Positions 27,720 to 34,403 of a stretch of DNA of 64,000 nucleotides are shown one piece after another (position 1 is the stretch's first letter; every line of letters begins with the position of its first letter). Under the pieces are notes generated by a model that saw only the letters and a program-made list of their open reading frames with translations, searched no databases and was not told the DNA's origin. The position numbers and the translations under genes were made by a program. Source of the stretch: Bradyrhizobium sp. 186 (GTDB lineage: Bacteria > Pseudomonadota > Alphaproteobacteria > Rhizobiales > Xanthobacteraceae); NCBI RefSeq assembly GCF_023101685.1, contig NZ_CP082164.1, positions 2,542,001 to 2,606,000 of the forward strand, read 5' to 3'.

Positions 27720-28059
27720 CCGAGTACGTCATCCGGTTCCTCGTCGGGGGCGCCGTGGTATCGGCCTTCGCGATGCTGGGAGACCTTCTGCGTCCCAAGA
27801 GCTTCGCCGGTCTTTTCGCAGCAGCACCGTCAGTTGCGCTCGCAACCCTCGGAATAGCACTGTACCAGCACGGGGCCCACTACGCGGCCCTGCAAACCCA
27901 CGCCATGATTGCGGGAGCGGGCTCGCCGTCTACAGCGTCGTCGTTTGTCAAATCCTCGCTCGCGCGCGGCTGAGAGCGTTGCCCGCCACTTTGCTATCCC
28001 TCGTCGTCTGGCTGATCGTGGCCTTCGGCGTGCTGACCCTCGCCCGGGGGCAGTCATGA
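27716..28059 (+). pseudogene. DUF3147-family membrane protein, frameshifted
   Basis: ATG 27716 overlaps the cupin stop. The first 65 residues are good DUF3147 sequence (YVIRFLVGGAVVSAFAMLGD, FAGLFAAAPSVALATLGIAL). After HAMIAGAG the frame slips and stops at 27971-27973. Reading one base differently near 27920 restores AVYSVVVCQILARARL, LLSLVVWLIVAFGVL and a stop at 28057-28059. That stop would overlap the next start by ATGA, just as expected in this operon. So a single-base indel, or a base-calling error, breaks an otherwise complete gene. Confidence 0.75.
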
Positions 28060-28538
28060 CGCCGGTCCGCTTCTCGCCGTCATCTCTCAAGGAGGGCCGC
28101 TGGTACGAATATCTAATCCGGTTCGCGCTCGGCGGCGCCGCGACCGTCTTCACCGGTCTCGTCAGCAGCCGTTATGGAGCCTCGATCGGCGGCCTTTTCC
28201 TTGCCCTTCCGGCGATCTTCTGCGCCAGCGCCACGTTGATCGAGAAGCACGAAATCCGCCGCAAGCGAGAGGCAGGCCTCGCCGGCGAGCGCCGCGGGCA
28301 AATGGCGGCCGCGGTCGACTCCGCCGGCACCGCACTTGGGGCACTCGGCATGCTGGCCTTTGCGATCGTCTTTTCCTTGATGGCGGAAAGCAGCATCGCA
28401 GCCGCCTTCATGGGCGCGTCGCTCGCCTGGTTGATCATTTCCGTGGCAGCCTGGTACGTGCGCCGCAAGATGCGGTCGATGTGGAGAGGGCGGACCGAAC
28501 AAAAAGGCGGCGGCTCCGCGATTCCGCGAAGCCGCTGA
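28056..28538 (+). CDS. DUF3147-family membrane protein
   Basis: The 160-residue protein starts at ATG 28056, which overlaps the restored stop of the preceding gene. It has EYLIRFALGGAATVFTGL, GLFLALPAIFCASATLIEKHE, and two further helices (TALGALGMLAFAIVFSLM, SLAWLIISVAAWYV). It resembles its upstream neighbour, so the pair probably arose by duplication and may form one complex. The 3' end contains the terminator hairpin of the converging DUF892 gene. Confidence 0.8.
   Translation: MTPVRFSPSSLKEGRWYEYLIRFALGGAATVFTGLVSSRYGASIGGLFLALPAIFCASATLIEKHEIRRKREAGLAGERRGQMAAAVDSAGTALGALGMLAFAIVFSLMAESSIAAAFMGASLAWLIISVAAWYVRRKMRSMWRGRTEQKGGGSAIPRSR
28499..28535 (-). terminator. Terminator of the DUF892 gene
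   Basis: On the minus strand an 11-bp stem with one mismatch (GCGGCTTCGCG / CGCGGAGCCGC) and a 4-base loop is followed by CGCC and a run of Ts. It lies 24 bases after the DUF892 stop and inside the 3' end of the converging DUF3147 gene. Confidence 0.7.
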
Positions 28539-28558
28539 GGGTGGTCGTACGACGCGTA

Positions 28559-29074
28559 TCAGGCCGCGGTCGACGCCTTTGCATTGACACCCTTACGCAG
28601 CGCCACCGTGTTGAGTTTGGTGTTGGCCGCCTTTTCCTCGTTCAAATTGGTCGTGAGGAAGCGCACGATGTCATCGTGGCCGAGCTGCTCGGCCCAGGCG
28701 ATCAGTGTGCCATAGCGACAGATCTCATAGTGCTCTACGGCCTGAGCGGCAGCGACGATGGCGGCATCGAGTACGGCCTTGTCCTCGATCTCGCTGGCGA
28801 TCTCGTCGGCCTCCTTGATGATGCCGTCGATCGCCGGACACTGTGTCCCGCTGGGCTGCTTGCCGAGTTTCTCGAACACCTTCTGAAGCCGCTCGACCTG
28901 CTTGTTGGTCTCTTCGAGATGACCTTTCAGCCCGGCGACAAGGTCGCGGTTGGTCGCTTTTTCGATCATGTCGGGCAGCGATTTGATGATCTGCTGCTCG
29001 GCGTAATACATATCGTGAAGACCATGAATCAACAGGTCTTCCATCGATTTTATGTCCTTGGTGAAGATTCCCAT
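28559..29074 (-). CDS. Ferritin-like DUF892 (YciE/YciF-type) protein
   Basis: ATG 29074 has the ribosome site AAAGGAGG. The 171-residue all-helical protein carries the four-helix ferritin-like pattern: LIHGLHDMYYAEQQIIKSLP, then LEETNKQVERLQKVFE, VEHYEICRYGTLIAWAEQLG and LNEEKAANTKLN. The Glu and His residues suited to a di-iron site are present. Family members are induced by osmotic, oxidative and stationary-phase stress. A perfect EcfG promoter stands 32 bp before the start. The frame upstream to 29350 is not coding. Confidence 0.88.
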   Translation of the reverse strand: MGIFTKDIKSMEDLLIHGLHDMYYAEQQIIKSLPDMIEKATNRDLVAGLKGHLEETNKQVERLQKVFEKLGKQPSGTQCPAIDGIIKEADEIASEIEDKAVLDAAIVAAAQAVEHYEICRYGTLIAWAEQLGHDDIVRFLTTNLNEEKAANTKLNTVALRKGVNAKASTAA

Positions 29075-29105
29075 TTCGCCGCCTCCTTTGGCATTGATGC
29101 AATGG

Positions 29106-29130
29106 AACGCCGCTGACCAGCTGCTGTTCC
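29106..29130 (-). promoter_or_regulatory. EcfG promoter of the DUF892 gene
   Basis: GGAAC, 16 bp, CGTT is a perfect match to the alphaproteobacterial general stress sigma factor consensus. It lies 32 bp upstream of ATG 29074. Confidence 0.75.
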
Positions 29131-29310
29131 TCTCCATAAGCGTGCACTCGGATGATCGAGATGGATGCGTCGCGACCCTCAGGGCGAGGACAATGGGACG
29201 ATATGCCGCGACAGCCATGCGGCTGTTCTGCGGTGGAGGGGCACGATGGGGAACGCGAGAAGCCGCGCGCCTGCTTCTCGACCGCCCCAGTCTTCGGCCA
29301 GACCGGGTGA

Positions 29311-29336
29311 GGAACGGGATAAACCTAACCGTCGTT
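29311..29336 (+). promoter_or_regulatory. EcfG promoter of the ROK gene
   Basis: GGAAC, 17 bp, CGTT is a perfect consensus match, 44 bp before ATG 29381. With the divergent site at 29106-29130 it makes a back-to-back stress promoter pair. Confidence 0.75.
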
Positions 29337-29380
29337 GATACAAGCCGCACATTTTGCTTGCGACTTGTCTAGGGTTCAAG

Positions 29381-30451
29381 ATGGCTGACGAAACGATCAC
29401 GGCTACCGGTATTGCCGCTCACGGCGCCTCCCGCCTCCCCTCAGTCGAGGTCGACAGCTTCAACCTTGAACTGAAGGATGAGGAAGGATTTCTTGGGGAT
29501 CGTGCCAGCAAGGGCGCCTTTCGGGAAACTCTCGAAAAGTGGCGCAAGCCACTGCGTAAGTCCGGCGAAGACCCGTTCGGCAAGGAGCTTTCCGAAGACA
29601 TCAGCAAGAAGGAACTCGACGCCAGCCTGGTCGGCGACGACACCGACGCCTGGGCGGTCGTGCAGAGCGCGATTGAGGACTTCGCACAGGAGCTCGCCCA
29701 CGTTACGCGACGCTTCCTCAAGACCAAGGCCTGGGATAAGACCGAGCGCATCGTCGTGGGCGGCGGCATTAGCAATAGCCGGCTCGGCGAACTCGCCATA
29801 GCGCGCGCCGAAATCATCCTGAAGGCCGAGAACTTCAAGATCGAGATGCTACCGATCCATCGCCACCCGGACGACGCAGGCCTTATCGGCGCTCTCTATC
29901 TTGCTCCCTCCTGGATCTTCGAAGCTCACGATTCCATCCTTGCCGTCGACATCGGAGGCACGAACATCCGCTGTGGCGTCGTGGAAACGCGTCGCAAAAA
30001 GGCTCCGGACCTCACCAAGGCATGCGTGTGGAAGTCCGAACTATGGCGTCATGCCGACGACGAACCCAGCCGCGAGGAAGCAGTTAAGCGTCTCGTCAAA
30101 ATGCTCAAGGACCTGATCGCGAAAGCGGAGAACGAAGGATTCAAGCTCGCGCCGATCATCGGCATCGCGTGTCCTGGCGTCATCGAGAGCGACGGCTCGA
30201 TCGCGAAGGGCGCGCAGAACCTGCCCGGCAATTGGGAGAGCAGCAAGTTCAATTTGGCGGCAACTCTGGTCGAAGCCATCCCTCAGATCGGAGAACATGA
30301 CACGGCGATCGTCATGCATAACGACGGCGTGGTGCAGGGTCTGTCCGAGATCCCATTCATGCAGGACGTGAAATGTTGGGGCGTGCTGACGATCGGCACC
30401 GGCCTCGGCAACGCCCGCTTCACCAACCGTAACGGCAAAAGCGAAGGCTGA
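29381..30451 (+). CDS. ROK-family sugar kinase-like protein, circularly permuted
   Basis: From ATG 29381 the protein is 356 residues by this start. A TTG nine codons upstream is a weaker choice. The ATP-loop motif that normally opens ROK kinases, ILAVDIGGTNIRCGVV, begins only near residue 177. The middle motifs follow it: GIACPGVIESDG, NLPGNW, HNDGVVQGLSE and LTIGTGLGNARF. The features of a ROK C-terminus (VVGGGISNSRLGELAIARAE and DDAGLIGALYLAP) come before it. So the two subdomains are swapped in order. The usual zinc CxCGxxGC motif is absent. Kinase activity is likely but unproved. It has a perfect EcfG promoter. Confidence 0.82.
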   Translation: MADETITATGIAAHGASRLPSVEVDSFNLELKDEEGFLGDRASKGAFRETLEKWRKPLRKSGEDPFGKELSEDISKKELDASLVGDDTDAWAVVQSAIEDFAQELAHVTRRFLKTKAWDKTERIVVGGGISNSRLGELAIARAEIILKAENFKIEMLPIHRHPDDAGLIGALYLAPSWIFEAHDSILAVDIGGTNIRCGVVETRRKKAPDLTKACVWKSELWRHADDEPSREEAVKRLVKMLKDLIAKAENEGFKLAPIIGIACPGVIESDGSIAKGAQNLPGNWESSKFNLAATLVEAIPQIGEHDTAIVMHNDGVVQGLSEIPFMQDVKCWGVLTIGTGLGNARFTNRNGKSEG

Positions 30452-30495
30452 GCCCAACCCTATACAGGCCGACACTCAAGAATATCGGGAAGGGA

Positions 30496-30520
30496 GGAAC
30501 GTCGCGCCCCGCCAACTGTT
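30496..30520 (+). promoter_or_regulatory. EcfG-like promoter of cassette copy 3
   Basis: GGAAC, 16 bp, TGTT has one mismatch to the EcfG consensus and ends 34 bp before ATG 30555. Copies 1 and 2 instead have a TTGAAA/GATACT promoter. Confidence 0.5.
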
Positions 30521-30554
30521 TGCTCAATCATCGCGGAGCATAGGAGGAGCGTCC

Positions 30555-30776
30555 ATGGCTACGCAGATCCTGTCGGACCATAGCGGGGATACGCGGCACG
30601 AATTTGACGCGGCAGACCTGGAAGCATTGGCCAAGGCGGAGCAGCGCTTCAAGAAATTGACCGGCAAGGGATTGACTGCGGCAATACGGACGGGGTCCCG
30701 CGAAGTCGCCGTAGTGCGGGCGTTCGACCCGACGGCCCAGGAAACGATATTCCACCCGCCCCTCGTCGGCGGCTAG
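30555..30776 (+). CDS. Cassette protein A, copy 3 (73 aa, ends Gly-Gly)
   Basis: ATG 30555 has AGGAGG at a good distance. The 73-residue product keeps the pattern GDTRHEFDAADLEALAKAEQ, LTGKGLTAAIRTG, RAFDPTAQETIF and the invariant end LVGG. It is more divergent than copies 1 and 2 are from each other, so it is the older or independently inherited copy. It forms an operon with protein B copy 3 (14-base gap) and probably with the SDR gene after that. The function is unknown. Confidence 0.8.
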   Translation: MATQILSDHSGDTRHEFDAADLEALAKAEQRFKKLTGKGLTAAIRTGSREVAVVRAFDPTAQETIFHPPLVGG

Positions 30777-30790
30777 GTGAGTGCTGGGCC

Positions 30791-31192
30791 ATGCTTCTGT
30801 TCGGAGCTCGACGCCGGGCGGGTTCGCGGCTGCAAACGCTCCGCGAGCTCTATGCCGGCTTCATCGGAGAAAACTCGCCAGAGGCCCGCGGCCGCCATCT
30901 GTTGCGCGCGTGGCTGTCACCGGTACAACTCGCCCAGTTCGATGAACATCGGTACTTCGACGTGGTCGGTTGCGATACGGCCAAGCGGTACCGCATCAAC
31001 TATGGGACGGCTGCGAACGTCCACGAGCTCGACAGGGCGGGAACGCCGAGGGTGGGTTGGTGCTTCGTGCCTTCAGCGCGCCTGGTGCCCGGCGACGTGA
31101 TGCTCACGCAGAAGATTGCTCTGGAAACCAACGAGAATGCCGCGCTCGCGGTGGCCAACGAGTTTTCGCCGCGGATGCCGTTTAACCGATGA
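30791..31192 (+). CDS. Cassette protein B, copy 3 (uncharacterised)
   Basis: This 133-residue protein retains the core motifs of copies 1 and 2: WLSPVQLAQFDEHRYFDVVG, RYRINYG, NVHELDRAG, WCFVPSARLVPGDVML and TQKIALETNE. A different N-terminus contains LQTLRELYAGFIGE. No domain of known function was recognised. The conserved segment looks like a compact beta-rich domain. An SDR gene follows after 16 bases. Confidence 0.8.
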   Translation: MLLFGARRRAGSRLQTLRELYAGFIGENSPEARGRHLLRAWLSPVQLAQFDEHRYFDVVGCDTAKRYRINYGTAANVHELDRAGTPRVGWCFVPSARLVPGDVMLTQKIALETNENAALAVANEFSPRMPFNR

Positions 31193-31208
31193 TCGTAGGG
31201 AGAATGCC

Positions 31209-32063
31209 ATGCTCGATTATCCGCGCCCGCCTTATCCCAACCAACAGCAACCGATGCCTGGTTCGACGTCGGCGATGAAGCCACGTCCGGACCATGGCGA
31301 GGAAAGCTACAAGGGATCGGGCCGTCTTGCAGGCAAGAAGGCCGTCATTACCGGAGGAGACAGCGGGATCGGGCGAGCGGTGGCAATTGCATATGCCCGT
31401 GAGGGGGCCGATCTGCTCATTTCTTATCTCGACGAACATCAAGATGCCGAGGAGGTGAAGGCTCTCGTCGAGAAGGAAGGCCACAAAGCTGTCTTGTTTC
31501 CCGGAGACCTGCGAAAGCCAGATTACTGCCGCGCCGTCATTAAACGTGCCGTCGATGAGCTCGGCGGGATCGATATCCTCGTCAACAATGCGGCCCACCA
31601 GGCCGCGTTCAAGGATATCGCGGATATCAGTGATGACGAATGGCAGAGCACCTTCGAGGTCAACATCCATGCGATGTTCTATCTCTCCAAGGCGGTCGTT
31701 GCGCATATGAAGTCGGGGTCCGCCATCATTAACACCGCTTCCGTGAATGCCGACATGCCAAACCCCATCCTGCTGGCGTATGCGACCACCAAGGGTGCGA
31801 TCCAGAACTTCACGGGCGGTCTTGAGATGCTTGCCGAAAAGGGCATACGCGTTAACGCCGTCGCGCCGGGCCCGATCTGGACGCCGCTGATCCCGTCAAC
31901 CATGCCGTCGGATACGGTAAAGAACTTCGGCAAGCAGGTGCCGATGAAACGAGCCGGGCAGCCAGCTGAGCTCGCAACCGCCTATGTCATGCTGGCCGAT
32001 CCGCTCTCGAGCTATACGTCCGGTGCGACACTCGCTGTAACGGGCGGAAAACCTTTCATCTGA
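31209..32063 (+). CDS. SDR-family oxidoreductase (YghA-like)
   Basis: Of several in-frame starts, ATG 31209 (after GGGAGAATGCC) gives the 284-residue protein expected for this group. These members have a 40-residue N-terminal extension rich in Pro and Gln. The cofactor motif TGGDSGIG is at about 48-55, NNAA at about 126-129, and the catalytic YxxxK is Tyr191/Lys195 (YATTKG). Similar enzymes are stress-induced in rhizobia and enterobacteria, with uncertain substrates. It lies 16 bases after cassette copy 3, so it is cotranscribed and may be part of the same stress response. Confidence 0.88.
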   Translation: MLDYPRPPYPNQQQPMPGSTSAMKPRPDHGEESYKGSGRLAGKKAVITGGDSGIGRAVAIAYAREGADLLISYLDEHQDAEEVKALVEKEGHKAVLFPGDLRKPDYCRAVIKRAVDELGGIDILVNNAAHQAAFKDIADISDDEWQSTFEVNIHAMFYLSKAVVAHMKSGSAIINTASVNADMPNPILLAYATTKGAIQNFTGGLEMLAEKGIRVNAVAPGPIWTPLIPSTMPSDTVKNFGKQVPMKRAGQPAELATAYVMLADPLSSYTSGATLAVTGGKPFI

Positions 32064-32288
32064 TCGCGAGAGCGACGAGGCGGAAGCTTAGTGTGGCGTA
32101 GCGCCCAGCGCACACCATTGCTAATGCTTGCGGTTCTCGTCCTGCTTGTTTCTTCTCAGGTTTGCCGGTCGCAGAGAACGAACCCAGCCATTGAAACTGG
32201 CAACCCTCACGTGGTGTTGATCGGCTCACAACCTGCCCGGCAGCTTTTGAGCGCCGAGTTTTGGAAATCGTCTCCGGTCGATTGCTGG

Positions 32289-32372
32289 CTAACGCCAGAA
32301 CAGTGCAAGCAGCAGGATTACCGGAAGAGGAATGCCCAGCAACCACAATAAGGCGCCTCTGCCAAGTGTCAT
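32289..32372 (-). CDS. 27-residue membrane peptide
   Basis: ATG 32372 is preceded by AGGAGG nine bases upstream. The whole product is one hydrophobic helix (GALLWLLGIPLPVILLLALF) with a basic residue near each end, typical of bacterial single-pass micro-proteins. It lies between an SDR gene and an EcfG-controlled membrane protein on the opposite strand. The ribosome site and composition support it, but the length leaves doubt. The longer frames over this DNA have no protein character. Confidence 0.55.
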   Translation of the reverse strand: MTLGRGALLWLLGIPLPVILLLALFWR

Positions 32373-32438
32373 GGCGCCGATCCTCCTGTTGTTTCTCCGG
32401 TAAACCAAGTCCGGAAGCCGCCCCGGGTTCCTGCAACA

Positions 32439-32463
32439 GGAACGGACGATTTAACCGCGCGTT
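32439..32463 (+). promoter_or_regulatory. EcfG promoter
   Basis: GGAAC, 16 bp, CGTT is a perfect consensus match, 33 bp before ATG 32497 of the membrane protein gene. Confidence 0.75.
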
Positions 32464-32496
32464 GGGACGGAACATAAGTGACTGGAGGAGTTCGCC

Positions 32497-33114
32497 ATGG
32501 TTATACGTCGCTCCGTTCCCAATGTGTTTTTTGGCTGGACATGGTCGGCCGTACTGGCCGGCGTGTTCACTTCGTTGGTGGTCCAGATCCTGCTGACCAT
32601 GTTGGGGTTCGGCATCGGTCTGCTCGCGATCGACATTCCCACCGCCTCATCGGCGCCTGCCGGCGCAGGCTGGGCTGCATTCGTGTGGTGGGCGGTCTCA
32701 GGCATAATCGCCGCATTTCTAGGTGGCGCCGTTGCGGCAGCCAATTCGCCGGATCAGACCGGCCTCGGTCGGGCCGGGCATGCGATGGCCGCCTGGGCGG
32801 TAGCAACCGTTGTGGTGGTCGGTGCGGCGGCGATGTTGCCCGCTTCGGCGACCAGCATCGCCAGCAACCTCGTTGGCCCGTCATATTCCGCCAGCACGCG
32901 CGTCACGTACTGGTCGAACAATACGGGACGGGAAACCGTCGGCGCGACAACGAGAGCTGCAACGCCCGCTCAAATTGATGCAGCCCGGACGCACTTCGCA
33001 TATGCGATGTTTGCAAGCTTCTGCGCCCTTCTTCTTGGCGCAGGAGCGGCCTACGCCGCCGGAATGGCGACCACGGGCCAGGCTGTCAAGGAAGCGGCGC
33101 GGCCTATGACATGA
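32497..33114 (+). CDS. Conserved membrane protein under EcfG-type promoter
   Basis: The 205-residue protein begins at ATG 32497 after GGAGG. It has four hydrophobic segments: WSAVLAGVFTSLVVQILLTML, AAFVWWAVSGIIAAFLGG, AWAVATVVVVGAAAML and AYAMFASFCALLLGAGAAYAAG. A Ser/Thr-rich periplasmic loop lies between segments 3 and 4. It is a widespread but uncharacterised rhizobial protein. The perfect EcfG site indicates a role in general stress, perhaps envelope-related. Confidence 0.78.
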   Translation: MVIRRSVPNVFFGWTWSAVLAGVFTSLVVQILLTMLGFGIGLLAIDIPTASSAPAGAGWAAFVWWAVSGIIAAFLGGAVAAANSPDQTGLGRAGHAMAAWAVATVVVVGAAAMLPASATSIASNLVGPSYSASTRVTYWSNNTGRETVGATTRAATPAQIDAARTHFAYAMFASFCALLLGAGAAYAAGMATTGQAVKEAARPMT

Positions 33115-33588
33115 CGAGTCCCAAAGTGGCCGAGGTTTGGTGGCGCTACGTACACTGGTGATAGCGTGACTGTGTCGTGAGGTCCGCCTTACGGGAGCGG
33201 CGGTTTGATGTTAGCGAAATCCTTCGTCTGGTCTGCAGTTGAGATGGAACGTCGCCACGGTAGGAGGCGGCATTCCCGGCTTGATCTGACATGCAAGAGG
33301 CCGCGAACTGGGGCCTTAGTGCTTGAAATAGATGCTCGAAGCTGCTTTCGAGCACCTGACGATTTAGCCATTGCCAGTTCAACGGGTGACTTCGGAGCTT
33401 TTCCTGCATTGCACCCGTTCGGGGTCGAAAGCCGCGCTCAAGGGTAAGCGCCGGGCGCGCCGGTTTTAGCTCCGTAACCGAAATGCTGAGAGCTGAAGCG
33501 CCCGGTTGCGGCTATGCTCTTGTTCATTACCGCCGATCGCAGCCAGCATCCCCACGGGGAGCACGACATCGAGAGGCGAGCCTGCCCC
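33115..33588. other. Intergenic, no gene seen
   Basis: Short overlapping frames on both strands without domain features. No RNA gene or attachment site was recognised. Confidence 0.45.
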
Positions 33589-33876
33589 TTAGCGACGCGA
33601 ACTCCTCTTCGTTGCGCGCCGGTTGTAGGGCGAACGGTTGATGGGCTTCAGTGAAATCCCTTCGCGCTGCGCCTTGCTGCGGATAGCCGCGACGGGACGT
33701 TGAAGTTTGACGCTCATGACTCCGGTCGGCGTGTTACCCTTCGCGAGCTGTTTGAGCATTTTCACATCTGCGCTCGACCACGGTTCACGCGTACGACGCT
33801 TGTATGAGGGATTTGCCTTGCGCGGGCCCTTCTTGCCGATCGGCGAGCCGGGCCGCTTCCATGCTGCACTTGCCAT
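33589..33876 (-). CDS. Basic SANT/Myb-like DNA-binding protein
   Basis: From ATG 33876 the 95-residue protein has a Lys/Arg-rich N-terminus, then a helix-turn-helix-like core (REPWSSADVKMLKQLAKG, TPTGVMSVKLQRPVAAIRSKA) and a basic tail. The core pattern (Trp, then Leu and Ala positions, then AAIRSKA) is like short SANT/Myb-type domains found in alphaproteobacteria. The target is unknown. A near-EcfG promoter lies 25 bases upstream, so stress induction is likely. Confidence 0.7.
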   Translation of the reverse strand: MASAAWKRPGSPIGKKGPRKANPSYKRRTREPWSSADVKMLKQLAKGNTPTGVMSVKLQRPVAAIRSKAQREGISLKPINRSPYNRRATKRSSRR

Positions 33877-33901
33877 TAAAATCCTCCTGTCGTCGTTTTT
33901 T

Positions 33902-33927
33902 AACGAAGGATACAGCAATTCGGTTCT
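33902..33927 (-). promoter_or_regulatory. EcfG-like promoter of the SANT-like gene
   Basis: AGAAC, 17 bp, CGTT on the minus strand: one mismatch in the -35 element, exact -10 element, 25 bases before ATG 33876. Confidence 0.55.
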
Positions 33928-33935
33928 GATGCGCA

Positions 33936-33960
33936 GGAACGGCAGGATCGACGGGAAGTT
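33936..33960 (+). promoter_or_regulatory. Weak EcfG-like promoter of the small secreted protein
   Basis: GGAAC, 16 bp, AGTT, one mismatch from consensus, 31 bp before the GTG at 33992. It lies back to back with the site on the other strand. Confidence 0.4.
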
Positions 33961-33991
33961 CTTCGTTGACTAGAGGTCAACGGAGGTTTCA

Positions 33992-34252
33992 GTGCGCGTC
34001 CAACTAGCTTCGATATGTCTTGTGCTGTCCGGTGGATTGGCGATCGCGCAGCCTGCTAGGCCAGCGGACGATGCGCCGACCGGGCGTTCGGCGCCCGAAG
34101 ACAAAGGTCAATTGCAGCCGCAGGGCTGGACCGGGCCTATCACCACCGGTCCAGGTGGTGCTCCTCCGGAAAGTCCCCAAGGGCAAAGCCCACCACGGAT
34201 GCAGCCGGCGCCGGACGGATCGACAAAGACCACTGTCGAGCCTCCCAAGTAG
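33992..34252 (+). CDS. Small secreted Pro/Gly-rich protein
   Basis: The 86-residue protein starts at GTG 33992 behind CGGAGG. It has a clear signal peptide (RVQLASICLVLSGGLAIAQ, cleavage near residue 19), then a disordered Pro/Gly/Gln-rich mature part (QGWTGPITTGPGGAPPESPQ) ending TVEPPK. No domain is recognised. Such proteins are common periplasmic orphans in Bradyrhizobium. It is divergent from the SANT-like gene, sharing a stress-type promoter region. Confidence 0.75.
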   Translation: MRVQLASICLVLSGGLAIAQPARPADDAPTGRSAPEDKGQLQPQGWTGPITTGPGGAPPESPQGQSPPRMQPAPDGSTKTTVEPPK

Positions 34253-34403
34253 TCCCATGGGCTATTGCGCGTCGGCGCGGGTAACGCCGGCGCGGCATCA
34301 GCCGCACCGAGCGCCCGAGCTTGAGCGCGCCGAGCATAGCCAGTACGACCTTTGATATTGCGCGCAAGTCGTCGCGGAAAGGTCAACGACGCCGGGACGC
34401 CCG

